DNA of 53,469 nucleotides. Source: Syntrophobacteraceae bacterium. GTDB lineage: Bacteria > Desulfobacterota > Syntrophobacteria > Syntrophobacterales > Syntrophobacteraceae. The notes beneath the pieces are model-generated. The model was not told the DNA's origin. It made no database searches and was given only the letters and a program-made list of their open reading frames with translations. The position numbers and the translations under genes were made by a program. Of the stretch, positions 33,531 to 42,800 are shown in pieces. Numbering within the stretch: the first letter of the stretch is position 1; every line of letters starts with the position of its first letter. Location of the stretch: contig PLSV01000214.1 of NCBI GenBank assembly GCA_003165235.1, positions 1 to 53,469 on the forward strand, written 5' to 3'.

Positions 33531-34499
33531 GTGATAGAAACCGATACAATGCAGTTACACAAATTGGTGGAAGAAGCTCTGCCTGAACTTGACACCATGA
33601 TCGGCTGGGCGGCAGGCGAAGATCCGCTCCACACGAGACCCATCTTCATTCGTAGCGCCGAATCCATACCCAGGCTTATCTGGAGCCCATTCTGCGCTCA
33701 GAACCTGACGGGTTACCTCGTGAAGCCTCCCGCTCTGCAACCTGCAGACAAAAATAAGCAAATCGGCATTTGCGTCAAAGGCTGTGACAGCAGATCGCTG
33801 GTGGCGCTCATTCAGGAAAAGTTCGTAACCCGCGACAGGCTTCGCATCTTCGGCATTCCCTGCCGTGGAACGGTGGACTGGCGCAAAGTCATGAGGCAAG
33901 TGCGGCTCTCGTATGTCAAATCAGCCAGGGTGGAAGATAACCGGCTGATCGTTGACGATGCGGGAGGAAGTCATAATTTCGACCTGGAAGACGTTCTTAC
34001 CCGCAAATGCCTTCGATGCATCCATCCGAATCCGGTTGTTTACGACGTGATGGTCGGCGAGCCGACTGTATCCCGCATAAAGCCGGAGGATCTATACCGG
34101 GACGTGGACGCATTGGAGAAAAGGCCTCTGGAAGAAAGGTTGGCATTCTGGCAAGCGGAACTCGACCGGTGTATGCGGTGCTATGCTTGTCGAAACGCCT
34201 GTCCTCTGTGCGTTTGCCAGGAGCGCTGCATCGCGGAAACTCGAGATCCAAAGTGGCTCACACAGCGCATGGGAATTCCGGAAAAATTCCTGTTCCATTT
34301 CATTCATGCCATGCACCTGGCTGGCAGATGCACTGAGTGCGGTGAATGCGAACGCGTCTGCCCCATGGAAATCCCCGTGACCCTGATGAAGGAAAAGCTC
34401 AACAAAATCATGGAAGAGATGTTGGGCTATGTGGCAGGTCTCGATCCGACCGCCATTCCGCCACTGCTCACTTTCAACCCTGGTGAGACTGGCGTCTAG
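33531..34499 (+). CDS. flxC: FlxC-type iron-sulfur protein, module 1
   Basis: 322 residues from a GTG at 33531 (an ATG at 33549 is possible). An FdhB/FrhB-like N-terminal half with GICVKGCDSRSLVALI and FGIPCRGTVD, and several iron-sulfur motifs: KCLRCIHPNPVVYD, a dense CMRCYACRNACPLCVC group near 215-232, and CTECGECERVCPMEIP near 265. In the Flx complexes this subunit relays electrons between the NADH-oxidising part and FlxD/HdrA. The B versus C naming follows the usual operon description and is not certain. 62 bp after flxD and 63 bp before flxB. Confidence 0.85.
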   Translation: MIETDTMQLHKLVEEALPELDTMIGWAAGEDPLHTRPIFIRSAESIPRLIWSPFCAQNLTGYLVKPPALQPADKNKQIGICVKGCDSRSLVALIQEKFVTRDRLRIFGIPCRGTVDWRKVMRQVRLSYVKSARVEDNRLIVDDAGGSHNFDLEDVLTRKCLRCIHPNPVVYDVMVGEPTVSRIKPEDLYRDVDALEKRPLEERLAFWQAELDRCMRCYACRNACPLCVCQERCIAETRDPKWLTQRMGIPEKFLFHFIHAMHLAGRCTECGECERVCPMEIPVTLMKEKLNKIMEEMLGYVAGLDPTAIPPLLTFNPGETGV

Positions 34500-34562
34500 C
34501 GGTCCCGGGCTTTACTTAAGAGGCTTCGGATATATAGCTCTGAATGCGAAAGAGGTAACCTG

Positions 34563-35630
34563 ATGGCCGGGAAAATATTCATCGCGCTAGACCGTTTGAC
34601 GTTGGTCCTCGATAAGCTCTCTGAGAAGATTGATCTTTGGATACCTGCGTCGTTGCAAACCAACAATAGAGAGCTGACAGGATTTGTGCGGCGCCATGCG
34701 GGTATGGTCGCCATACTGGACCGGCAGAGCACCCTGCCGCCGAAGAAGATTCTCCTTCCGCAAGTGGAAACACTGTTACGTTTCGAGCACCGGAAAGATC
34801 CGCAGGATCCTTTGAAAGTCTCTGTCAGCCTGGATGATAAGTCGGAGGTCCGCCCCGCCCTTGTATTCGGAGCACACCCCTGCGACGTCAGAGCTTTCCT
34901 GACACTCGACCGGGTCTTCACCAACGGCCCTTATGTGGACCCATACTATCTTGAACGCCGCCGGAACACTCTTTTCGCCACATTGGTATGCCTGCAGGAG
35001 GATGCGGCGTGCTTTTGTTCTTCTGTTGGCAGCGGACCTGCGGATACGGAGGGAAGCGATTTCAGGATAATCCCGGTTGATGGCGGCTACGTAGTGGAAG
35101 CATTAACTCAAAAAGCTCAGTCTCTCCTCGATTCCTTGGGAGATGCTCCAACGCAACATCAGGAAGCGCAGGCGATGCAGGTTGTTGAGGAGGTCGCGAA
35201 GCGTCGAGTCGGAGATCTTGACCTCACGGGAAGCGCAGAGGCTTTCAGGAAGCGTTTCGAACAGAATGACTACTGGCAGGAAATGGCGGCCCAGTGTCTC
35301 AGTTGCGGTGTCTGCACCCACGTCTGCCCCACGTGCTATTGTTTTACCATAACTGACGAAATTGAGAACCTGCGGGGAGAGCGCTTGCGTTCCTGGGATT
35401 CGTGCATGTTTTATCAATATTCTTTGGAAGCCAGCGGCCACAATCCGCGCCCTTCCAAACTGAACCGTTACCGCAACCGTGTCGGACACAAGTTCAGCTA
35501 CATCCCCAAAAAATACGATGGGCTTATCGGATGCAGCGGTTGTGGTCGATGTATTCGAAGCTGCCCGGTGTCCATAGACATTCGCCAAATCGTGGGCCGC
35601 CTTAAGGAGAACGCCTGTGAGAGTAAATAA
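34563..35630 (+). CDS. flxB: FlxB-type iron-sulfur protein (AsrA/HydB-like), module 1
   Basis: A 355-residue relative of anaerobic sulfite reductase A and sulfhydrogenase beta subunits: VFGAHPCDVRAFLTLDRVF near 103-121, DPYYLERRRNTLFATLVC, ACFCSSVGSGP, then two C-terminal [4Fe-4S] motifs CLSCGVCTHVCPTCYCF and CSGCGRCIRSCPVSI. It has AAAGAGG upstream of the ATG at 34563. It overlaps flxA by 14 bp, fitting the tight AsrA-AsrB-like pairing of electron-transfer and NADH-binding subunits. Confidence 0.9.
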   Translation: MAGKIFIALDRLTLVLDKLSEKIDLWIPASLQTNNRELTGFVRRHAGMVAILDRQSTLPPKKILLPQVETLLRFEHRKDPQDPLKVSVSLDDKSEVRPALVFGAHPCDVRAFLTLDRVFTNGPYVDPYYLERRRNTLFATLVCLQEDAACFCSSVGSGPADTEGSDFRIIPVDGGYVVEALTQKAQSLLDSLGDAPTQHQEAQAMQVVEEVAKRRVGDLDLTGSAEAFRKRFEQNDYWQEMAAQCLSCGVCTHVCPTCYCFTITDEIENLRGERLRSWDSCMFYQYSLEASGHNPRPSKLNRYRNRVGHKFSYIPKKYDGLIGCSGCGRCIRSCPVSIDIRQIVGRLKENACESK

Positions 35631-36459
35631 ATCTTTAAATAACCCTTATCTGCCCGAATTGGCCACCGTTCAGGAAATCATCCAGGAAACCGCCAACATT
35701 CGCACCTTGAGGATCAGTCTGGACGATAAGGAAAAGATGAGCGAATTCAGCTTCCGCCCAGGCCAGGTCGGCCAACTTTCTGTATTCGGCGTCGGCGAGT
35801 CCACCTTCGTCATCAATTCTCCTCCCACGCGAAAGGATTATCTGCAGTTCAGCATCATGAGGGTCGGCGAAGTCACCCAGCGTATCCACCAGTTGAACGC
35901 CGGAGATCAAATCGGCCTGCGCGCTCCGCTTGGCAACGGCTTCCAGTACGAAGATATGAAGGGCCATGACATACTCTTCATTGGCGGTGGGATCGGGATG
36001 GCGCCGCTTCGCACCCTGCTTCTCTACATGATAGACAACCGCCGGGACTACGGAGACATCATGGTCCTCTACGGCGCGCGATCGCCTAAGGATCTTTGTT
36101 ACACATATGAATTTGAAGAATGGAAAGCAGGCGGCGTTAACCTGGTGCTGACGATCGACAGCGAATTTCCAGGTTGGAAGGAGCGGGTGGGGTTCGTTCC
36201 CACCGTTCTCAGCGAAGAATCCCCATCCCCGCACAACTGCATCGCAGTAGTGTGCGGCCCTCCGATCATGATCAAGTTCGTTTTGTTCGGACTCAAGGAA
36301 CTGGGCTTCGAAGACCACCAGATCCTCACCACACTGGAAAAGCGCATGAAGTGCGGTATTGGCGTTTGCGGGCGTTGCAACACGGGATCCAAGTATGTGT
36401 GCCTGGATGGACCGGTTTTCAGCTACGAGCAAATCAGAGGGATGGCCCAGGAATTGTAG
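35617..36459 (+). CDS. flxA: FlxA-type NAD(P)H:flavin oxidoreductase subunit, module 1
   Basis: 280 residues from a GTG at 35617. Ferredoxin-NADP reductase fold: FAD-binding FRPGQVGQLSVFGVG near 46-60, NAD-binding GGGIGMAPLRTL near 126-137, VLYGARSPKDL, CGPPIMIKFVL near 215, and a C-terminal CGIGVCGRCNTGSKYVC [2Fe-2S] cluster as in AsrB and dihydroorotate dehydrogenase electron-transfer subunits. It is the NADH entry site of module 1. Its stop lies 14 bp from the stop of the oppositely oriented module 2 flxA. Confidence 0.92.
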   Translation: MRVNKSLNNPYLPELATVQEIIQETANIRTLRISLDDKEKMSEFSFRPGQVGQLSVFGVGESTFVINSPPTRKDYLQFSIMRVGEVTQRIHQLNAGDQIGLRAPLGNGFQYEDMKGHDILFIGGGIGMAPLRTLLLYMIDNRRDYGDIMVLYGARSPKDLCYTYEFEEWKAGGVNLVLTIDSEFPGWKERVGFVPTVLSEESPSPHNCIAVVCGPPIMIKFVLFGLKELGFEDHQILTTLEKRMKCGIGVCGRCNTGSKYVCLDGPVFSYEQIRGMAQEL

Positions 36460-36473
36460 ACGGGTCCCTCAGG

Positions 36474-37316
36474 TCAATACTCGACAGGTAATCCTGCCAG
36501 TTGCTCCAATGTAAATACCGGACCGTCCCTGCAAACGTATTCGGTTCCGATATTGCATCGCCCGCAGATGCCTATCCCGCATTTCATGCGCATCTCCAGG
36601 CTCGAGATGATGCGCTCGGGCGGGAATCCCAACTCAGTCAGAACTGGCAGCGTAAACTTGATCATGATCGGCGGACCGCAAATGATCGCGTAGGCGTTTT
36701 CGGCGCTTGGGGCCTTTTGCTTGGTGACAGCCGGAACGAAGCCCACGTTGTATTTCCAGTTCGCGTCGCTCGAGCTGTCAACCGTTATATGCATGTTTAT
36801 GTCAGAGCGTTTTTCCCATTCGGCCAGTTCGTCCTTGTAGAGAAGCAGGCCGGCAGAGCGCGCGCCGTAAACAACGTCAATCTTTCCGAATCTGGAGCGG
36901 TTTTTCGGATCGATCATGTAGACTATCGAAGAACGAAGGGTGGTGAATGCAAAGCCACCGCCGATGATCACCACGTTTTTGCCTTCAAGCAGTTCCCACG
37001 GATACCAGTTGCCCATCGGGCCGCGGACCCCCATTATTTCTCCCGCTTTCATATTGTGCAGGTGCGAGGTTACTTTTCCAACCTTATTGACGGTGAATTT
37101 GATAAAGCCCTGCTCGGTCGGCGAGGTGGCGATCCCGATTGGAATTTCGCCAAGACCGGCAACAGATAGAATTGCGAACTGGCCGGGGGTGTATGCGAAC
37201 TTTTTCTCGTCTTGAGCGTTGAGGAAGACCAGCTTGAATGTCTTCAAGTTGCGATCTTCGGTTTCGGTTATTGCCGAATCGATTCGGACAGGATAGGGCA
37301 GGTAAGGGTTGTTCAC
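36474..37316 (-). CDS. flxA: FlxA-type flavin oxidoreductase subunit, module 2, with altered NAD motif
   Basis: 280 residues from the GTG at 37316, which has a perfect GGAGGA 7 nt upstream; an ATG at 37331 would add five residues. Same fold as the module 1 protein: FAYTPGQFAILSVAGLG, CGPPIMIKFTL and C-terminal CGIGICGRCNIGTEYVC. The nucleotide-binding loop reads GGGFAFTTLRSS instead of GGGIGMAPLRTL, losing the second Gly and the Ala-Pro. NADH use is therefore less certain than in module 1. Last gene of the minus-strand operon, convergent with module 1 flxA. Confidence 0.9.
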   Translation of the reverse strand: MNNPYLPYPVRIDSAITETEDRNLKTFKLVFLNAQDEKKFAYTPGQFAILSVAGLGEIPIGIATSPTEQGFIKFTVNKVGKVTSHLHNMKAGEIMGVRGPMGNWYPWELLEGKNVVIIGGGFAFTTLRSSIVYMIDPKNRSRFGKIDVVYGARSAGLLLYKDELAEWEKRSDINMHITVDSSSDANWKYNVGFVPAVTKQKAPSAENAYAIICGPPIMIKFTLPVLTELGFPPERIISSLEMRMKCGIGICGRCNIGTEYVCRDGPVFTLEQLAGLPVEY

Positions 37317-37344
37317 CTTTTGTTCCTCCATTGGCGAAGCGGCT

Positions 37345-38403
37345 TCAGGCCGGCTGCGAACAACCTTGCGAGGCCATCTGGCGGCCGACTTGCCTGATGT
37401 CGATATTAACCGGACATGCCTGCACACACCGGCCGCAGCCTACGCAGGCCGGGCCGCTGTTGTACTTGTCCTGATAATATTTAAGCTTGTGCATGAAGCG
37501 CTGGCGCACCCTCTGTGTTTTGTTGCTGCGGGGATTGTGGCCCGAACCGTGAAGCGTGAACAGGGGGAACATGCAGGAGTCCCACAGGCGCAGCCGCTCG
37601 CCTTTGTCTCCGCACACTTCGTCCTGGATGTCGAAACACCAGCACGTGGGGCACACAAACGTACAGGCGCCGCAATTAATGCAGGCGAACTGCACTTCCT
37701 CCCAGGCTGGTGAGTTATAGATCTCGAGCATTTGTTTTTTCGCAATTGCAGCGGGATCGAAAGCAATCCCGATGCTCTGCTCCGATGCTTTTTTCTTGTG
37801 AGTCAGTGGTAAAATGGCGCTGGTCACCGGTGTCCAGCCGGAGGTAACCGCGAGGGTGTTTTTGCCCTTTTCGTTAAGCACCTCGGCGGCGTAGCCCTCA
37901 CCGGCGTCCACCAGCAGCACATCGAGCCCTGCGGTATCATATGGACCACTGCCCATCGAGGTGCAAAAACACGTTGAGCAGGGCGAGTCGCAGGCAAGGC
38001 CTATCATGGTCGTCGTCTCGCGTCTTCGAACCCACCAGGGATCCTTTATGGTTTCGGTGTTGAAGTTGGAGTCATCGAGATCAAAGGCTTTTGCGTCGCA
38101 CGGCCGGACACCAAGAAGGACTCGAGGCGAGAAGTCTTTTTGCGCCTCTTTGACGATTCCGGCCTGCGGGTCGTCCTTTGCCAGGCTGTATTCGAACATC
38201 CGTTCGGCCTGGGGGTGAAAAAGCCCTTTTGGTGAAAGGCGGGTATTGTTAAAGCCCAGGTCCGCCGCCTCTGCTTTCTCGATGGGCGCGAACCCGTGGT
38301 GGTGGCAACCCTCTTTAACGGGCGCATACACCCGGTAGCGGCCCATCAATTGCTCGATCACCCCTGTAAAGTTCTCTTTAGCGTTATAGTAGATATCTGA
38401 CAT
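37345..38403 (-). CDS. flxB: FlxB-type iron-sulfur protein, module 2
   Basis: 352 residues; GAGGAGGAA precedes the ATG at 38403. Motifs parallel module 1: LGVRPCDAKAFDLDDSNF, DPWWVRRRETTTMIGLAC, TCFCTSMGSGPYDTAG, CINCGACTFVCPTCWCFD and CVGCGRCVQACPVNIDIRQVGR. Sequence identity to the module 1 copy is only moderate, so the two modules are old paralogues or separately acquired, not a recent duplication. It lies 28 bp before flxA and 51 bp after flxC. Confidence 0.9.
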   Translation of the reverse strand: MSDIYYNAKENFTGVIEQLMGRYRVYAPVKEGCHHHGFAPIEKAEAADLGFNNTRLSPKGLFHPQAERMFEYSLAKDDPQAGIVKEAQKDFSPRVLLGVRPCDAKAFDLDDSNFNTETIKDPWWVRRRETTTMIGLACDSPCSTCFCTSMGSGPYDTAGLDVLLVDAGEGYAAEVLNEKGKNTLAVTSGWTPVTSAILPLTHKKKASEQSIGIAFDPAAIAKKQMLEIYNSPAWEEVQFACINCGACTFVCPTCWCFDIQDEVCGDKGERLRLWDSCMFPLFTLHGSGHNPRSNKTQRVRQRFMHKLKYYQDKYNSGPACVGCGRCVQACPVNIDIRQVGRQMASQGCSQPA

Positions 38404-38454
38404 TGACTGTTCCTCCTCTATTTGCCCGTGACCGGCAATCCGTACACTGCAAAC

Positions 38455-39402
38455 TTATCCGAGGAAGGGCTCAGGATCGTCGGACCGAAAGGCGTCGAGC
38501 GGAGGCCGCCCGTTCTGGATCACGCCCGCTTCGTAGCCGTAGAGTTGTTTGACTTGCTTTTCCAGCTCCATGGTGAAAAGGCGCACCCTTATTCCCACCG
38601 GACATGCCCGTTCGCACGATCCGCAGTCGGTGCAGCGCCCGGCCACATGGAATGCCCTAAGGAAATGAAAGGTGAGAGTGTCTGTCGGGTCGGTGGTCTT
38701 TCCAAGCCACTGCGGCTTGGATTCATCAACGAAACATGTGGGACAGTAGCATGCCGGGCAGGCGTTGCGGCACGCGTAACAGCGAATGCAGGGTTGGACC
38801 AGTTTCTCGAAATAGAGCCGCTTTTGTTCAGGCAGCATCGATTCGATTTTGCCGGTCTGCTCATAGCGGTCGATCTGCTGCTCCTCTACAAGTTGCCCCA
38901 GCAGTTCGTCGTAGATCACCGGGTTTTTGTGCGTGCAGATGGCGCAGTTTTCCTGGAGAAGATCGGCGCGCTCGAAGCTCTGCTCGAAATCACGGCCCGA
39001 TACCCGCACCTTGCCATCGGTCTCTACGGCCTGAAGGACCTGCCTGCCGTTGAGCCGGTCAGCTATTTTGCGCTTATCGGTCATGCCCTGGCACGGGATC
39101 CCAAGAACATAGAGCTGCTCGCGCCTGATCTGGTTTTCCACCAAATGAATCACGATGCTGCGTGAGTCGCATCCCTTCGCCGCAATGGCGACGCTACCGT
39201 TCCTTTTGGGCAGGTAATTCGCCAGGTTGATTGCGCAATTTCCGTCCCAGACAAGCTGGTCGGCCTGCTCAGGGCTTCTGGCCAAAAACGGCTCGTTCAT
39301 AAAAGGGACCGTCCCTTGTCGGAACCCGATCACCGCGTCAACTCGTTTTTCCAACAGCAGCCGTTTGGCAGCCTCTCTGATACTTTCGCTATACGGTTGC
39401 AT
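38455..39402 (-). CDS. flxC: FlxC-type iron-sulfur protein, module 2
   Basis: 315 residues from the ATG at 39402 (GAGGTGG upstream, inside the flxD end). AIAAKGCDSRSIVIHL, LGIPCQGMTDKRK, CAICTHKNPVIYDELLG, the dense CIRCYACRNACPACYC cluster near 215-230 and CTDCGSCERACPVGI match module 1 FlxC. It follows flxD without a gap (adjacent stop and start), which indicates tight coupling. Role: electron relay to HdrA/FlxD; soluble. Confidence 0.86.
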   Translation of the reverse strand: MQPYSESIREAAKRLLLEKRVDAVIGFRQGTVPFMNEPFLARSPEQADQLVWDGNCAINLANYLPKRNGSVAIAAKGCDSRSIVIHLVENQIRREQLYVLGIPCQGMTDKRKIADRLNGRQVLQAVETDGKVRVSGRDFEQSFERADLLQENCAICTHKNPVIYDELLGQLVEEQQIDRYEQTGKIESMLPEQKRLYFEKLVQPCIRCYACRNACPACYCPTCFVDESKPQWLGKTTDPTDTLTFHFLRAFHVAGRCTDCGSCERACPVGIRVRLFTMELEKQVKQLYGYEAGVIQNGRPPLDAFRSDDPEPFLG

Positions 39403-39837
39403 CTATGCCACCTCAGCTTGCTTTTTTATAAAGTGCTGCGCCGGTCCGGCCGCAACTACCGATTCAACGACGCTGCGGGCCACTTCCGCAAACTTGGTCC
39501 CCTCTGCGGATGAAATCCAGGAGAAATGCAATCGGCCGGGTTCCGCGATGCCCGTGTACTCGAGCTGGCTTTTTAGAAGAGCGAATTTGCGCCTTGCGTA
39601 CAGATTGCCCTCGATGTAGTGGCAGTCCCCAGGATGGCACCCGGAAACCCATACTCCGTCGACGCCGTGCCTTAAAGCTGCGAGGATGAACTTGGGGTTT
39701 ATCCGGCCCGAGCAGGGCACACGGATGATCCTGATATATGGCGGATACTGCAAACGGCTTACTCCGGCAAGGTCCGCCGCACCGTAAGAGCACCAGTTGC
39801 ACAGAAAGGCGATTATCTTCGGCTCCCAATCGGACAT
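39403..39837 (-). CDS. flxD: MvhD/FlxD-type iron-sulfur subunit, module 2
   Basis: 144 residues; GGAGAGAG upstream of the ATG at 39837. IAFLCNWCSYGAADLAGVSR, RVPCSGRINPKFI, SGCHPGDCHYIEGNLYARR and HFSWISSAEGTKF match MvhD. The fourth Cys of the first motif in module 1 (AGVCR) is Ser here. It lacks the C-terminal tail of the module 1 copy. It starts 28 bp downstream of the giant hdrA, its expected partner. Confidence 0.92.
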   Translation of the reverse strand: MSDWEPKIIAFLCNWCSYGAADLAGVSRLQYPPYIRIIRVPCSGRINPKFILAALRHGVDGVWVSGCHPGDCHYIEGNLYARRKFALLKSQLEYTGIAEPGRLHFSWISSAEGTKFAEVARSVVESVVAAGPAQHFIKKQAEVA

Positions 39838-39865
39838 ATAGCTCTCTCCTGCTTGTAAGCTTGCT

Positions 39866-42800
39866 CTAGACGCTTTCGATCATGCTAAATATCTGTGCGT
39901 TGTCAAAGCCGCGAAGCCCTATCGCACCGGAACGGCAGGAGGCAGCGCACAAACCGCAGCCCTTGCAAAGCGCCGGGTTTATTTCCGCCCTTGCGGTCTT
40001 CTCGTTGAAACCGGGCGCCGAGTACGGGCAAATGTTCACACATGTGCCGCAGGCGCTGCAGTCCGGAGCGGAGGTATATGCCACCGTTCCGGCAAAATGG
40101 ATGGTCTGCTTCGTCAAAATGGTTGCAGCTCTGGAGGCTGCGGCCTGGGCCTGCGCGATGCTCTCGTCGATCGGCTTGGGGTAGTGCGCAAGCCCGCACA
40201 TAAAGACCCCGTCAGTAGCGAAATCCACAGGGCGAAGCTTTGCGTGGGCCTCCATAAAGAAGCCGTCCTCGTTAACGGGAATCTTGAACAACATCCCCAA
40301 TTCTTTATTGGCGTTAGGCTCAATTGCCGCTGCGAGCGCAATGAGGTCCGGGCTTAACGTGATGCGCCTGCGCAAGTCCTGGTCCATTACGGTGACCTGG
40401 AGTCCGAGGCCGATCTCGACCTGGGGTTTATCTTCGTAGGAGAACCGGATGAACACTATGCCCGAATGCCTCGCTTCGAAATAGAGCGCTTCGCGCTCAC
40501 TGTACGCCCTCATGTCACGGTAGAGCACATAGACGTCCATATCCGGGTTAAACTTTTTCAACTTCAGCGCGCTCTCGATGGAGTGCGTGCAGCAGACACG
40601 GCTGCAATATGGGCGTGCGGGTTCCCTGGACCCCACGCACTGGATGAATACCGCCGATTTGAGTTTTTTCAGCCCCGGACCCTCTTCCATAAAAAGCCTG
40701 TCGAGTTCGCTATGGGTGAGAATTCTTGCATCCTGCCCGTAGCAGTACTCATGCGGCTTCAGTTCATGGCCGCCGGTAGCTATCACTACAACTCCATGCT
40801 CGATCGCACCGGCTTGATCGCCTTCACGGACGGAGGTTTTGAAATTACCGACAAAACCGTCTACGGCAATCACCTCTGAGGAAAGGCGCACTTGTATTTT
40901 GGGATGGTTTAGAGTGCTCCGGACGAGTTCGTTCAAATAAGCTCTCACATATTCTCCGCGCCAAGTCTGGCGGAGGTTGACGGCATTACCGCCCAGCCGG
41001 GCCGACTTCTCGATCAGGTAGACCGGATAGCCCTGGTCGGCAATAACGTTGGCGGCAACCATGCCGGCCACCCCGCCGCCGACCACCAGGGCCTTCTGGT
41101 TGACATTGAGCTCGGGTTCCTGGAGAGGTTCGAGCAGGGCGACCTTTGCCACCGCCATCCGAACGAGGTCCTTTGCTTTCCTGGTGGCGAGCTCGGGCGA
41201 GGCGCTGTGCACCCATGAATCGTGGTTGCGAAGATTCGCCATTTCGAACAGGTACTTGTTTAGCCCTGCCTCGGCCATTGTCTCCTGGAAAATGGCCTCG
41301 TGAGTGCGCGGTGTGCAGGCCGCAACGACGATCCGATTGAGGTTCTGCTCCTTTATCAGGCCGCGTATTGCAGTCTGGGTATCCTGGGAGCACGTGTAGA
41401 GGTTGTCGGCGACATACTCGACATAGGGCAGCGACTTTGCGTAGTCACGCACCGCCTTTACATCTACGACCCCCGCGATGTTTATGCCGCAGTTGCATAC
41501 AAACACACCAATGCGCGGCCGCTCGCCAATGACATTTACCTGAGGTGGGACCTCCTTCTCACTTACCAGAGAGCCCCGGGCCGCTGAGAGCAAACTTGCC
41601 GCCGCAGCCGCCGCGGCGCTCGCCTCCATCACCGACTGAGGGATGTCTTTGGGCGACTGGAAAGCCCCGCAGACAAATATTCCGGGCTTGCTGCTCGATA
41701 CGGGGCTAAAGGAGGAGGTTTCGCTGAAGCCGTTGTCGTTGAGCTTTACGTCGAGCCGCTTTGCAAGATCTCTGGCCGATGCGGATGACTCGAACCCCAC
41801 CGAAAGCACCACCATGTCGAACCGTTCGCCTCTCATGAAGCCATCTTCGGTTACATAATTTATCTCCAGATCATCCAACCCTGGCGCCGGGTCTACCGTG
41901 TGCACCCTCGAGCGGATGAAACGGACCCCGTGCTGGTCCTTTGCACGGTTGAAATATCTTTCGAAGTCTTTGCCGTGAGTGCGCATATCCATGTAGAACA
42001 CGGCCGTATCCAGATCGCCCCCCGAATGTTCCTTCGCAATGACCGCTTCCTTGATGGCGTACATGCAGCAGACGCCCGAACAGTACTTATGATCGCAGTG
42101 GTGGATATCCCTCGATCCCACGCACTGGAGCCATGCTATCTTTTTGGGCGCCCGGCAGTCCGACGGCCGCACTAGATGCCCTTGAGTGGGGCCTGAAGCC
42201 GAAAGGATGCGCTCGAACTCCATCGAGGTCACCACATTAGGCAGGTTTGAGTAGGCGTAGGTGTCGAATTTGGAAGGGTCGAACGGCTGAAAGCCAGGCG
42301 CGGCGATGATTGCGCCGACGTTAACCCCGATCTGCCTGGGCTGTGCTTCGTGGCAAACCGCGTTCGCCAGGCAGGCTTCCACGCACTGGTAACACTCGGA
42401 ACACACGCCGCAGCTTAGACAGCGCGCCGCTTCGGCCTTCACCTGCTCTTCGGTTAACCCGAGCTGCACTTCTTCGAAATTGCCGGTGCGGACCTCCGGA
42501 GAAACAACAGGCATAGGCGCGCGCGGTAATGTGTCATAGCCATCGGTCGGGACTTCCCGGACCGCTTGCCATTCTTTTTCACGCCCGGCGCTAAGATCTT
42601 CCCCTCGTATGTATCGGCCAATCGAGATTGCCGCCTGTTTGCCCGCGGCAATTGCTTTGATTACAGTCTTGGGGCCGGTCACTGCATCCCCGCCTGCAAA
42701 AATGTCAGGATCGTGGGTCTGCTGGGTGAGCGGGTCAATTGTCATCGTGCCCCAATCGGTAAGCCGGCAGGCGCACTCTTCGGTAAGACACGCCCAGTCG

